Below, piece after piece: positions 1-8,411 of a stretch of DNA of 50,729 nucleotides. The DNA is from an uncultured Saprospiraceae bacterium. GTDB taxonomy: Bacteria > Bacteroidota > Bacteroidia > Chitinophagales > Saprospiraceae. Below the pieces are notes generated by a model. The model saw only the letters and a program-made list of their open reading frames with translations. It was not told where the DNA came from and made no database searches. Numbering within the stretch: the first letter of the stretch is position 1; every line of letters begins with the position of its first letter. The position numbers and the translations under genes are program-made. The stretch covers positions 1-50,729 of the forward strand of contig CAKZTD010000126.1 in NCBI GenBank assembly GCA_937921595.1. Direction: 5' to 3'.

Positions 1-3000
1 GGAGCTTATACTTTTGAATGGAGTAACGGTGAAACAACTCAGCACCTTACCGGCTTAACAACTGGTGAATATACACTCACAGTCAGTGACGAAAATGGAT
101 GTAGCAATATTTTTACAACAGCAATTGAATCTAATGCAGAAATGATTGCAAATTGTTCATCAACTCCTTTGTCCTGTCACCAGAATAATTCAGGTAGTAT
201 TTTACTAAACGTCAATGGCGGTTCTGGTAATTACACTTACCTTTGGAATACTGGTGCCACGACACAACATTTAGAAAATCTAAGCAGTGGTACTTATACC
301 GTAACTGCTACAGATGAAAACGGTTGTATAACTACTTGTTCAACAACTGTTGATGAGCCTACCCTGCTGAGTGTGACTTGCAATGCAAATCAATTAGAAT
401 GTGGACTTGCTAATACAGGTTCAATTAATATTACAGCAACAGGTGGAACGGCTCCTTTTACTTACCAATGGGACAATGGTTCTACGACTCAAAATCTTTT
501 AGATTTAGAGGCAGGTACTTATGAAGTAACCGTTCTAGATGCAAACGAATGTTCTGCAGTTTGTTCTGCAATCATCGAAGTTGCAAATCCATTTTCTGCA
601 GTTTGTAATGGACAAGATTTATCTTGTGGTGAGTCTAACTCTGGATCAATTGAAGTCATCACTAGTGGAGGAACAGCTCCTTTTACTTATGCATGGAGCA
701 ATGGTGCAACAACTCAAAATATTGGTAACTTAAACGAAGGAACTTATGAAGTGACGATTACTGATGCGAACGGTTGTGATTTTGCTTGCAGTACAACGAT
801 CAATTTGATTGATGCATTAAGTGCTACTTGTACTGGTCAAAATCTTTTATGTGGAATAGCTAATTCTGGAAACATCAATTTAGCGGTAAACGGTGGAACG
901 GCTCCTTTTTCTTACCTATGGAGTAATGGTGCAATTACGCAAAACTTAAATGATGTAGCTGAAGGAATCTACTCCGTTACGGTTACTGATATTAATGGAT
1001 GTGTTGCTGTTTGTGAAGCAAGTTTAAATATTGTCGATCCTATCGTACCAACTTGTACTTCTCAAAATCTAGACTGTGGAGCAGAACAAACGGGAAGTAT
1101 TTCAGTGAGTGTTACAGGCGGAACGGCTCCTTTTTCTTACTTCTGGAGTAATGGTGTTTTCGTTCAAAATCAAACAAATCTTAATGCTGGAATTTATACC
1201 GTAACTATTGCGGATGCAAATGGTTGTACAGCTACTTGTACTTCTATTATCGAAGCAACTCCAATCCTTGAAGCAGTTTGTAATGCAGATGGAGTGACAT
1301 GTGGAAATTCAAATTCTGGAAATGTTCACACTGATGTAACTGGTGGTGTTGAACCTTACACCTACCTTTGGAGTACAGGAGATATTTCTCAAGACTTATT
1401 AAACGTTCCTTCAGGAATTTACACCGTAACTGTTACCGATGCAAATGGTTGTATCACTACTTGTAATACTACTGTAGAAGTTTCTTTAGGTTTAAATTTA
1501 TCTTGTCTTGCTGAAAACACAGTTTGCGGTGAAGCAAATACTGGAAGTGTCAACCTTTCTATAAATGGCGGAACGGGCAACTATTCATTTGAATGGAGCA
1601 ATGGTGCAACAACAGAAGATCTTGCAGACTTAGATCCTGGAACTTATACCGTTACTGTTTCTGATACCAATGGATGCACAGGTATTTGCTCTTCTTCTGT
1701 TCAACAAACAACTGAATTAGAAGCGGTATGTGATGCATCTGAAATTCCATGTGGAGGTCAGCCTGATGGTAGTGTTGATGTAACAGTAACCGGTGGTTCT
1801 GGAGATTATACTTATGAGTGGAATAACGGAGCAACTACTGAAGATATTGATGGTGTTTCAGCAGGAACTTATTCAGTAACTGTTTCTGATAGCAATGGTT
1901 GTACAACCACTTGTTCTACTACAATCACAGAAGCTGCTGGCTTATCTTTGTCTTGCTTAAGCAATAATATTTCTTGTAGAAATAATAATGATGGAAACAT
2001 CAGTACAAGCGTATCAGGAGGAACTGAACCATATACATTTGAATGGAGTACAGGAGCGACTACTGAGGGTATCAACAATCTTTCTCCGGGTAGTTATTCT
2101 TTAACTGTAACGGATGTTAACGGTTGTTCTACAACTTGTTCTTCATTCATTACTCAGCCTGCTACCCTATTGGTTATTGCTTCTGGAAATGATATTTCTT
2201 GTAATGGTAACAATAACGGGACAGGGTTTGCAACTGTTCTTGGAGGAACTCAACCTTATTCTTACGAATGGAGTAATGGTGGAACAAATTCCTTTATAAA
2301 TAATCTTTCTGCTGGTTCTTATACACTAACAGTAACTGATGGAAATGGCTGTCAAAACTTTGGAGCCATTGTCATCACTGAACCAGAAGCATTAATGACA
2401 AGTACTTTTTCTATCAATGAAAATTGTCAAGAAGCTTCAGGAGCTATCGACTTAACCGTCGAAGGTGGAACGGCACCATATACTTATAACTGGAGTAACG
2501 AAGCTACAACTGAAGACCTTTTTAATATTGTCGCTGGAACATATAACGTAACTGTTACAGATTCAAAAGGATGCTCAAGTATCAGTACTGCTGTTGTAGA
2601 ATCTGGAGACCCAATCATATTGACTTGTGTTCCAACAGCAGCAAGTTGTGGAACACCTAGTGTTGGAAATATTGACTTAACTGTTTCTGGTGGAACGGCT
2701 CCTTATACTTACTTATGGAGTAACGGAATGGATACTGAAGATGCTGATTTATTACCTGCAGGTATTTACACCGTAACCGTTACAGATGCAGTAGGATGTT
2801 CAACGATTTGTACTTCTGAAGTAATAGCAGCTCCGGCACTTACCCTTACTTTAAATACTGAAAATATTGATTGTAATGGTGGTTCTAATGGAAGTATTTC
2901 TGCTACCGTTCAACAAGGAATGCCACCATTTACCTATGCATGGAGCAATGGTGCAACAACTGAAAATATTGAAGAATTGAATGCTGGAAATTATTCTCTA

Positions 3001-4479
3001 ACGGTAACAGATGTTAACGGATGTCAAGGATTTTCTTCTGCGACAATTACTTCGCCAAGTGCATTATTAGTAGTAATCTCTTCTACCCCACTCGACTGTG
3101 GTGGTGATAATGACGGGACAGCTTTTGTAACTGCAATTGGAGGAATGGCTCCTTATTCTTATAGCTGGAGTACTGGAGCAAACTCTCCTTTTATTAATGC
3201 TTTGTCATCAGGAACTTATATGGTAACTGTCACTGACAATAATGGATGTTCTGTTGTTAACTTTACAACAATTGATGAGCCTGCTCCAATTGATATTATT
3301 TTTACAACTAACCTACTGACTTGTCAAGAAGACAATACAGGTAGTGTTGAAACAACGATTAATGGAGGTGCTGCTCCTTATACTTATGAATGGAGCAATG
3401 GTTCAACGACTGCAAATATTGATGCTTTACTAGCTGGTATTTACAACGTAACTGTTACTGATGATAACGGATGTTCTTCAATCGAGTCTGTAACTATTGA
3501 AGCTGAAAACCCATTACTGGTAATTTGTTCTGCAGAAGATGTACTTTGTACTGGAGAAGCAAATGGACAAGTGAGTGTTGAAATCTCTGGAGGTGAAGGT
3601 CCTTATACTTACTTATGGAATGATGGAGATACGACCTCATCAAAAGTTGATGTTCCTGCTGGCCAGTATAGTGTAACCGTTACTGATATAAATGGATGTT
3701 CTTCTTTATGTACGATTACAGTTGAACAACCAGAGCAATTGATTGCTATCTATGAATCTTTCAATATCACTTGTAATGGTGCAAATGATGGTATCCTAGA
3801 AGCGGTCGCTCAAGGAGGAACTATGCCTTATACTTTTGAATGGAGTACTGGTGATTCTACCGAAACTGTTGAAGGTCTTCCTGCTGGTGCTTACGGTTTG
3901 ACATTGTCAGATGCTAATGGATGTATCTTTATTTGTGGATTGATTATCAATGAGCCAACAGTTATTAGTTGTGGTCATGAAGTATCGCCTGCAAGTTCTG
4001 GAAATCCGGATTTATTTGACATCAACATGCTAACTGCTGGAGGTACTGGAGATCTTTCTTATAGTATTGATAATGGTATAAATTACCAGAGTTCACCGAC
4101 TTTCGAAGATGTTGAAGTTGGTACTTATACGGTACTAGTTGTAGATGCAAATGGATGTATGGCTGAGTGCGGTCCAATCGAAGTTATTCAAGGATCAGGT
4201 CTCGTTTCAGAAGAACCTACGACTACTGATCTATCGCCTAATCCAGCAACAAGTGAATTGAATGTTGTTTACGATACACCGGATGAGAACTTCACAATTT
4301 TTGAAGTTAAAGATATGACTGGTCAAGTACTTTATACAAAAGAGATGAATCCTTTAAGAGGTGAAAACACTTTCTCTATTAATACTGCAAATCTTCCGAA
4401 TGGTACTTATGTTTTAGCGATCTATACGGAGAGAGGAGTAACTAGCCAACAATTTATTGTATTGAGAGGTAAGAACTAA
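1..4479 (+). CDS. SprB-repeat surface protein, 3' part, with T9SS type A sorting domain
   Basis: The reading frame is open from base 1, so the gene starts upstream of the window; 1492 residues are visible. About 18 tandem units of roughly 75 residues (225 bp) each carry a Y-x-W-(S/N/D)-(N/T/D)-G core followed by a GTYxVTVTDxNGC stretch. This is the SprB repeat (PF13573) of gliding adhesins. A degenerate nineteenth unit (core near SIDNGINYQ) precedes the tail. Most units have about four cysteines at fixed places, which suggests disulfides. The last 85 residues, starting near LSPNPATSELNV and ending in TYVLAIYTERG...QQFIVLRGKN, are a type A T9SS sorting domain, so the protein should cross the outer membrane by T9SS and be anchored at the surface. 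The role as adhesin or gliding protein is inferred from the family; the N-terminus and signal peptide are not visible. Confidence 0.93.
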   Translation, partial: GAYTFEWSNGETTQHLTGLTTGEYTLTVSDENGCSNIFTTAIESNAEMIANCSSTPLSCHQNNSGSILLNVNGGSGNYTYLWNTGATTQHLENLSSGTYTVTATDENGCITTCSTTVDEPTLLSVTCNANQLECGLANTGSINITATGGTAPFTYQWDNGSTTQNLLDLEAGTYEVTVLDANECSAVCSAIIEVANPFSAVCNGQDLSCGESNSGSIEVITSGGTAPFTYAWSNGATTQNIGNLNEGTYEVTITDANGCDFACSTTINLIDALSATCTGQNLLCGIANSGNINLAVNGGTAPFSYLWSNGAITQNLNDVAEGIYSVTVTDINGCVAVCEASLNIVDPIVPTCTSQNLDCGAEQTGSISVSVTGGTAPFSYFWSNGVFVQNQTNLNAGIYTVTIADANGCTATCTSIIEATPILEAVCNADGVTCGNSNSGNVHTDVTGGVEPYTYLWSTGDISQDLLNVPSGIYTVTVTDANGCITTCNTTVEVSLGLNLSCLAENTVCGEANTGSVNLSINGGTGNYSFEWSNGATTEDLADLDPGTYTVTVSDTNGCTGICSSSVQQTTELEAVCDASEIPCGGQPDGSVDVTVTGGSGDYTYEWNNGATTEDIDGVSAGTYSVTVSDSNGCTTTCSTTITEAAGLSLSCLSNNISCRNNNDGNISTSVSGGTEPYTFEWSTGATTEGINNLSPGSYSLTVTDVNGCSTTCSSFITQPATLLVIASGNDISCNGNNNGTGFATVLGGTQPYSYEWSNGGTNSFINNLSAGSYTLTVTDGNGCQNFGAIVITEPEALMTSTFSINENCQEASGAIDLTVEGGTAPYTYNWSNEATTEDLFNIVAGTYNVTVTDSKGCSSISTAVVESGDPIILTCVPTAASCGTPSVGNIDLTVSGGTAPYTYLWSNGMDTEDADLLPAGIYTVTVTDAVGCSTICTSEVIAAPALTLTLNTENIDCNGGSNGSISATVQQGMPPFTYAWSNGATTENIEELNAGNYSLTVTDVNGCQGFSSATITSPSALLVVISSTPLDCGGDNDGTAFVTAIGGMAPYSYSWSTGANSPFINALSSGTYMVTVTDNNGCSVVNFTTIDEPAPIDIIFTTNLLTCQEDNTGSVETTINGGAAPYTYEWSNGSTTANIDALLAGIYNVTVTDDNGCSSIESVTIEAENPLLVICSAEDVLCTGEANGQVSVEISGGEGPYTYLWNDGDTTSSKVDVPAGQYSVTVTDINGCSSLCTITVEQPEQLIAIYESFNITCNGANDGILEAVAQGGTMPYTFEWSTGDSTETVEGLPAGAYGLTLSDANGCIFICGLIINEPTVISCGHEVSPASSGNPDLFDINMLTAGGTGDLSYSIDNGINYQSSPTFEDVEVGTYTVLVVDANGCMAECGPIEVIQGSGLVSEEPTTTDLSPNPATSELNVVYDTPDENFTIFEVKDMTGQVLYTKEMNPLRGENTFSINTANLPNGTYVLAIYTERGVTSQQFIVLRGKN

Positions 4480-4514
4480 AAGATAAAGAAATGATTTTAT
4501 AACATAAAAAATAA

Positions 4515-4556
4515 AGAAGGCAGGTACTTTAAAAAGTATCTGCCTTCTCTTTTTTA
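4515..4556. terminator. Bidirectional intrinsic terminator
   Basis: A stem of about 15 bp (AGAAGGCAGGTACTTT pairing with AAAGTATCTGCCTTCT, one G-T pair) is followed by T6 on the plus strand and by a T-rich run on the minus strand. It lies between the convergent SprB-repeat gene and holA and can stop both. Confidence 0.9.
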
Positions 4557-4578
4557 TAAGTTATTGGACTAAATTATA

Positions 4579-5580
4579 TTAATGTAAAATTTTCCACACC
4601 AATTCCTTCATCAGTTCACCTTCGTTGGTAGAACTATTGTCTACTCCTTTCGAACGAAGGTCATATTCTTTCAACAAGCTTATCACTTTTTTAGTATGAG
4701 CAAGATTAAAATTTCTAGCAGTAACTTTATATTCTTTTAGAAAAAAGTCGGAACGTAATTTTAAAGCTCTGGACACTTCCTGATCGCCGCTATTTTTCAT
4801 AAAATGCATGATAAAAACTTTGCTAAAATAATTATACAAAGTTCCAATCACCACAACCAATGGGTTCTTCCGAGGGTTTGAAATAAAATAATTTACAATC
4901 CGATTCGCTTTTACCACATTTCGAGATCCAAGCGCTTTTTGTAATTCGAAAACATTAAAGTCTTTACTGATTCCGATATTATCCTGAATATGTTTTTCAG
5001 TGATGGCTGTTCCTGCAGGAAGGTTAATCACTAATTTATCTAGCTCATTTACAATCTTTGAAAGATCAGTTCCCAAGTATTCTGCAATTAATTGAGAAGC
5101 ACTTGGAGAGATAGTCATCTTTTTACTTTTCAAAAAAGTAGTGATCCAATCTGCTACTTGATTATCGTAAAGCTTTTTTGATTCGTAAACAACAGCGCCT
5201 TTCTTCAGTGATTTTGCAAAACGTGTTCGAGCATCTAATTTTTTATACTTATGACAAATAACAAGGATAGTCGTTGGAACTGCTTTTTCAATATATGGCT
5301 GAAGATCTTGAAGCCCTTTCATCTCTTGTGCTTCTTTTAAAATCAAAACCTGATGAGATGCCATCATCGGATATCTACTCGCCGCATCAATGATCGTTTT
5401 TGCATCAGAATCTTTTCCATAAAAAGTCATCTGATTAAAAGATTTCTCTCCTTCAGAAAGTACATTATCCTCAATGTATTTTGAAATTAGATCGATGTAA
5501 TAAGACTCTGGCCCATGTAGAAAATATACAGGTTGGTATTGTTTGGCTCGTATTGATTTTAAAATATCCTGATGAGTCAT
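4579..5580 (-). CDS. holA: DNA polymerase III subunit delta
   Basis: The 333-residue product matches HolA in length and layout. An N-terminal AAA+-like domain opens with a PVYFLHGPESYYIDL stretch (a P-loop-like region that is degenerate in this subunit). A central helical segment contains the YLGTDLSKIVNELDKLVINL motif typical of the family, and the C-terminal helical domain ends in LMKELVWKILH. In the clamp-loader complex delta opens the beta sliding clamp. The gene is monocistronic in appearance: it converges on the SprB-repeat gene and is separated from hemH by 351 bp. The start at 5580 gives an N-terminus (MTHQDILKSI) that aligns in length with the family. Confidence 0.9.
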   Translation of the reverse strand: MTHQDILKSIRAKQYQPVYFLHGPESYYIDLISKYIEDNVLSEGEKSFNQMTFYGKDSDAKTIIDAASRYPMMASHQVLILKEAQEMKGLQDLQPYIEKAVPTTILVICHKYKKLDARTRFAKSLKKGAVVYESKKLYDNQVADWITTFLKSKKMTISPSASQLIAEYLGTDLSKIVNELDKLVINLPAGTAITEKHIQDNIGISKDFNVFELQKALGSRNVVKANRIVNYFISNPRKNPLVVVIGTLYNYFSKVFIMHFMKNSGDQEVSRALKLRSDFFLKEYKVTARNFNLAHTKKVISLLKEYDLRSKGVDNSSTNEGELMKELVWKILH

Positions 5581-5689
5581 TGATGTTTGCTTAGTTTTTG
5601 TAAAAGTACAAAAAAAATCTTTTGGGAAGTTTAATTTAAACTCACATTGATTCTTTTGTAATAACCTATAAATTTAAGCAGACGAGACC

Positions 5690-5747
5690 GACAAGTTACA
5701 AACTTGTCATGATTCCCAACTTTCAAGTTACAGCCACTTAAAGTTGG
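5690..5747. repeat. Two consecutive small hairpins in the hemH-holA gap
   Basis: GACAAGTT-ACA-AACTTGTC (5690-5708) is a perfect 8-bp stem with a 3-nt loop. CCAACTTT (5716-5723) pairs with AAAGTTGG (5740-5747). The 9-mer CAAGTTACA occurs in both (5692 and 5724). The different but internally paired stems resemble the covarying hairpins elsewhere in the window. Function unknown; this could be part of the holA leader on the minus strand. Confidence 0.6.
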
Positions 5748-5790
5748 CTTAAACTTAAAAGAGTATCAATACAAAATACAATCAAAATAT

Positions 5791-5911
5791 AAATCAAAAT
5801 CAAAACTTGCCCCCAAGTAGGTTCCTATGGTTGTCTATAAATAAATAAACAGAAGTTTTTATTTAGTAATCTGTTCAATTGAAAAACAGAATCCCATTTT
5901 GATTTTGATTT
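5791..5911. repeat. 15-bp inverted repeat downstream of hemH
   Basis: AAATCAAAATCAAAA (5791-5805) is perfectly repeated in inverse at 5897-5911, and further ATTTTGATT copies follow to 5929. The fold begins just after the hemH stop codon, so it could act as a weak transcript end. Otherwise the 351-bp gap holds only the two hairpins at 5690-5747. Confidence 0.6.
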
Positions 5912-5931
5912 CAATTGACATTTTGATTTAA

Positions 5932-6954
5932 CTAGGCTTCCTTCACCATTTCCGCCACCGTTTCAATCCACTTAGGATTATCATTCAGGCTTTCTACCAA
6001 ATCAAGATGCTCACCACCTTTCTCCTCGAATTCTTCTTGATACTCATCTAGTATTTCAATGGTGGTTTCCAAGCAATCAGAAACAAAAGCTGGACAAAAA
6101 ACAAGCATTCGCTTTACACCAGCCTCCGCTTTTTCTTCAATAATTTTACTGGTATAAGGTTGCATCCAAGGATCATTCCCAAGACGAGATTGATAGCAAA
6201 TGGTGTATTGATCTTTTGAAAGGTTGAGTTTTGCAGCAATAGCATGAGCAGTCGCATGACTTTGAGCAGAGTAACAAAATTGATTCCTTATAGAAATAAT
6301 ACTACAACAATTTTCTACTTGTAGACAGTGTCCGCAGTCATCCGCTTTCCGCATATGGCGTTGTGGTAATCCATGAAAACTAAATAAAATATGATCGTAA
6401 GATTCAAGGTCATATTTTTTAGAATTATCAACAAAAATGTCAATCATTCGTGGATCATCATAAAACGAATTTATCAATTTCAAAGGAGGTACAACCTGTC
6501 TTTTTGATAGCAATCGCATAACTTCTTCATGAACACTTCCCGTTGATGCTGAAGCATATTGAGGGAACAATGGAAGCACCACAATCTCCGATACCTGTTT
6601 TTTTAATAATCGATCTAAAGCAGATTCAATGGAAGGGCTTTGATAGCGCATTGCCAGTTCTACTTCATATTCTGATCCTAAAGACTCTTGGACACCTTCG
6701 GCTAATCGTTCACCATAAAATTTTAAAGGAGAGCCTTCCTCTGTCCATAGTTTTTTGTACAATTTCGAAGAAGAATTTGATCGAAAAGGGGCAATAATAC
6801 CTCTAACCAATAAATTTCTAGGCAACCATGGAATATCAATAACTCTTCCATCCGTCAAAAATTGATTTAAATATCTAAACACCGCTCCATAACTTGGTTC
6901 GTCAGGAGTTCCGAGATTTACTAATAATATTCCTTTTTTTCCAAAATCAGACAT
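5932..6954 (-). CDS. hemH: Ferrochelatase
   Basis: The 340-residue protein has the usual ferrochelatase length. Its landmarks are the N-terminal GILLVNLGTPDEP motif, SFHGLPQRHMRKADDC with the metal-binding histidine in the FHG triplet, and CYQSRLGNDPWMQPYT. The enzyme inserts Fe2+ into protoporphyrin IX, the last step of protoheme synthesis, at the cytoplasmic membrane face. A cysteine cluster (DDCGHC...ENCC) follows the catalytic histidine and is common in Bacteroidota homologues; I would not claim an iron-sulfur centre from it. The gene stands alone between holA (same strand) and surE (divergent). Confidence 0.96.
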   Translation of the reverse strand: MSDFGKKGILLVNLGTPDEPSYGAVFRYLNQFLTDGRVIDIPWLPRNLLVRGIIAPFRSNSSSKLYKKLWTEEGSPLKFYGERLAEGVQESLGSEYEVELAMRYQSPSIESALDRLLKKQVSEIVVLPLFPQYASASTGSVHEEVMRLLSKRQVVPPLKLINSFYDDPRMIDIFVDNSKKYDLESYDHILFSFHGLPQRHMRKADDCGHCLQVENCCSIISIRNQFCYSAQSHATAHAIAAKLNLSKDQYTICYQSRLGNDPWMQPYTSKIIEEKAEAGVKRMLVFCPAFVSDCLETTIEILDEYQEEFEEKGGEHLDLVESLNDNPKWIETVAEMVKEA

Positions 6955-7031
6955 GGATCACAAATTTTAAATGATAAAGTTAACATTTGGCAAGTAACCA
7001 AGAGTTTTTACTAATTACTGACTTGCTTTTG

Positions 7032-7039
7032 CAAAGATA
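7032..7039 (-). promoter_or_regulatory. Putative hemH -7 promoter box
   Basis: On the minus strand this reads TATCTTTG followed inward by C, a match to the Bacteroidota TAnnTTTG box, 78 bp upstream of the hemH ATG. No clear TTG -33 box at the expected distance, so support is partial. Confidence 0.4.
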
Positions 7040-7115
7040 GAACAATGTTGGATGCGAATGGTTGAAAAATTGTAAAGGGAAAGTAAAATACAGTAGATAG
7101 CTGATTATATTTCAC

Positions 7116-7123
7116 TAAATTTG
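7116..7123 (+). promoter_or_regulatory. Putative surE -7 promoter box
   Basis: TAAATTTG matches TAnnTTTG and ends 16 bp before the surE ATG, which would give a very short leader. No good -33 box is visible. Confidence 0.4.
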
Positions 7124-7139
7124 TGTCCCTAAAATAGAA

Positions 7140-7910
7140 ATGATGAAAAAACCTTTGATACTAGTTACAAATGATGATGGAATGTTCGCTCCAGGAATCA
7201 AGGCTTTGGTAGATGTTGCCAGAACACTTGGCGATGTGCTCGTAGTTGCTCCAAATTCTCCTCAATCCGGTATGGGACATGCCATTACGATTAGTGATCC
7301 TTTGAGATTGAAACGAGTTGATCCTTTTGATGGTATCGAAGCTTATGAATGTACAGGTACGCCAGTGGATTGTGTAAAATTGGCCAATTCAGTTTTGCTG
7401 AAAGACAAAACGATTGACCTTTGCGTTTCAGGTATAAATCATGGTTCCAATGCTGCGATCAATATCTTGTATTCTGGAACCATGTCCGCTGCCATGGAAG
7501 CTTCCTTGGTTGGAGTGGATTCGATTGGATTTTCGCTTTTAGATTTTAGTTTCGATGCGAATTTCGAGAATGGAAAACCTTTTATCAAAAAGATCATGGA
7601 GCATGTTTTGAAAAATGGAATTCCTCATGCTCACCTTTTGAATGTCAACATTCCAAATTTAGCCACTAAAGATATCAAAGGGATCAAAGTTTGCCGACAA
7701 GCGGAAGCTATGTGGGTGGAAGAATATACAGAGTCTAAAGATCCTCGACAAGAAAAATATTATTGGTTGACTGGAAAATTCATCAATAAAGATACTGGTG
7801 AAGATACCGATGTTTGGGCATTAGAGAATGGATATATTTCAGTGGTTCCATCTATGCATGATTTGACGAAGTATGAGACCATTCCGGAAATGCGTGAGCT
7901 GGAAAAATAA
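7140..7910 (+). CDS. surE: 5'/3'-nucleotidase SurE
   Basis: The 256-residue protein has the full SurE signature: LVTNDDGMFAPGI near the N-terminus with metal-binding Asp12 and Asp13, NSPQSGMGHAIT with Ser43, GTPVDCVKLA, and SGINHGSNAAINILYSGT with Asn100. SurE is a metal-dependent nucleoside monophosphate phosphatase. Two ATG codons are adjacent at the start (7140 and 7143); either could be used. A small membrane protein gene and lpxB follow on the same strand; surE close to lpxB is an order seen in many Bacteroidota. Confidence 0.96.
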   Translation: MMKKPLILVTNDDGMFAPGIKALVDVARTLGDVLVVAPNSPQSGMGHAITISDPLRLKRVDPFDGIEAYECTGTPVDCVKLANSVLLKDKTIDLCVSGINHGSNAAINILYSGTMSAAMEASLVGVDSIGFSLLDFSFDANFENGKPFIKKIMEHVLKNGIPHAHLLNVNIPNLATKDIKGIKVCRQAEAMWVEEYTESKDPRQEKYYWLTGKFINKDTGEDTDVWALENGYISVVPSMHDLTKYETIPEMRELEK

Positions 7911-7923
7911 TAAAGTTTATAAA

Positions 7924-7953
7924 TTAGCAAAAGAACAATTGATCATTGCTAAA
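7924..7953 (+). terminator. Weak hairpin between surE and the next gene
   Basis: TTAGCAA (7924-7930) pairs with TTGCTAA (7946-7952) and is followed by ATTTT. The 7-bp AT-rich stem is weak; it could act as a partial terminator or only as a processing site. Confidence 0.3.
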
Positions 7954-7973
7954 TTTTCAATCAATATTATACA

Positions 7974-8273
7974 ATGAAGATTTTTGAAAAAAACAGCCTT
8001 CCCCTTGGATTGCTTATTGGTGTATGCCTTCCCTTAATTGGTTTTGGAATACTTCAGGGATTATTTTGGATATTAAGCCAGTTGGTCAATTCGACTTATG
8101 GAGACTGGCGACTCCGAACGATTGCTTTATTAGCGATTTGTTTTAATCTTATTCCATTTAATGCTTTTCAAAAAAAGAAAAATGATAACAGTATGAGAGG
8201 AGTGATGATTCCTACGGTTATTTTGGGAATTGCTTGGGCTGTCTATTATTATGGAGATCTTAATTTGGGATAA
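7974..8273 (+). CDS. Small integral membrane protein, unknown function
   Basis: This 99-residue ORF lies 63 bp after surE on the same strand. It has three predicted membrane segments at about residues 11-36 (LGLLIGVCLPLIGFGILQG), 46-62 (LRTIALLAICFNLIPF) and 74-92 (GVMIPTVILGIAWAVYYYG), with a lysine-rich loop (QKKKND) between the second and third that probably faces the cytoplasm. There is no signal peptidase site. I do not recognise a family. Its position between surE and lpxB on one strand suggests co-transcription and an envelope role, but that is inference. Confidence 0.75.
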   Translation: MKIFEKNSLPLGLLIGVCLPLIGFGILQGLFWILSQLVNSTYGDWRLRTIALLAICFNLIPFNAFQKKKNDNSMRGVMIPTVILGIAWAVYYYGDLNLG

Positions 8274-8285
8274 ATACAAGCATGA

Positions 8286-8341
8286 GAGGTGAGGCGACCT
8301 ACGGTCGTTGTGAGGAGTGAGGTCGTTGATATTTGAACGAC
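8286..8341. repeat. Hairpin pair with GAGGTGAGG / TGAGGAGTGAGG linkers
   Basis: GCGACC-TAC-GGTCGT (8294-8308, one wobble) is preceded by GAGGTGAG and followed by TGTGAGGAGTGAG. A second hairpin, GTCGTT (8322-8327) with AACGAC (8336-8341), follows at once. The loop TAC and neighbouring CCTACGG match units of the arrays at 34678 and 49325, and the linker matches the loci at 38711 and 46421. Confidence 0.7.
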
Positions 8342-8366
8342 TTAAATGAACAATAAAAAGTAAGAT

Positions 8367-8395
8367 TTAGCTTTTTATAACTTGTTCACTTATTC
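8367..8395. repeat. Single arm of the AACAAGTTnAC foldback family
   Basis: The inverse complement reads GAATAAGTGAACAAGTTATA, closely matching the arms of the foldback at 30600-30678. Only one arm is present here, immediately upstream of lpxB. Confidence 0.45.
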
Positions 8396-8411
8396 AATAC
8401 CAAATCAGCAA

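Noticed and set aside
6261-6420. Iron-sulfur cluster in ferrochelatase from the DDCGHC and ENCC cysteines
   Set aside because: The known bacterial [2Fe-2S] ferrochelatases use cysteines elsewhere, mostly C-terminal; these cysteines are common in Bacteroidota homologues without proof of a cluster.
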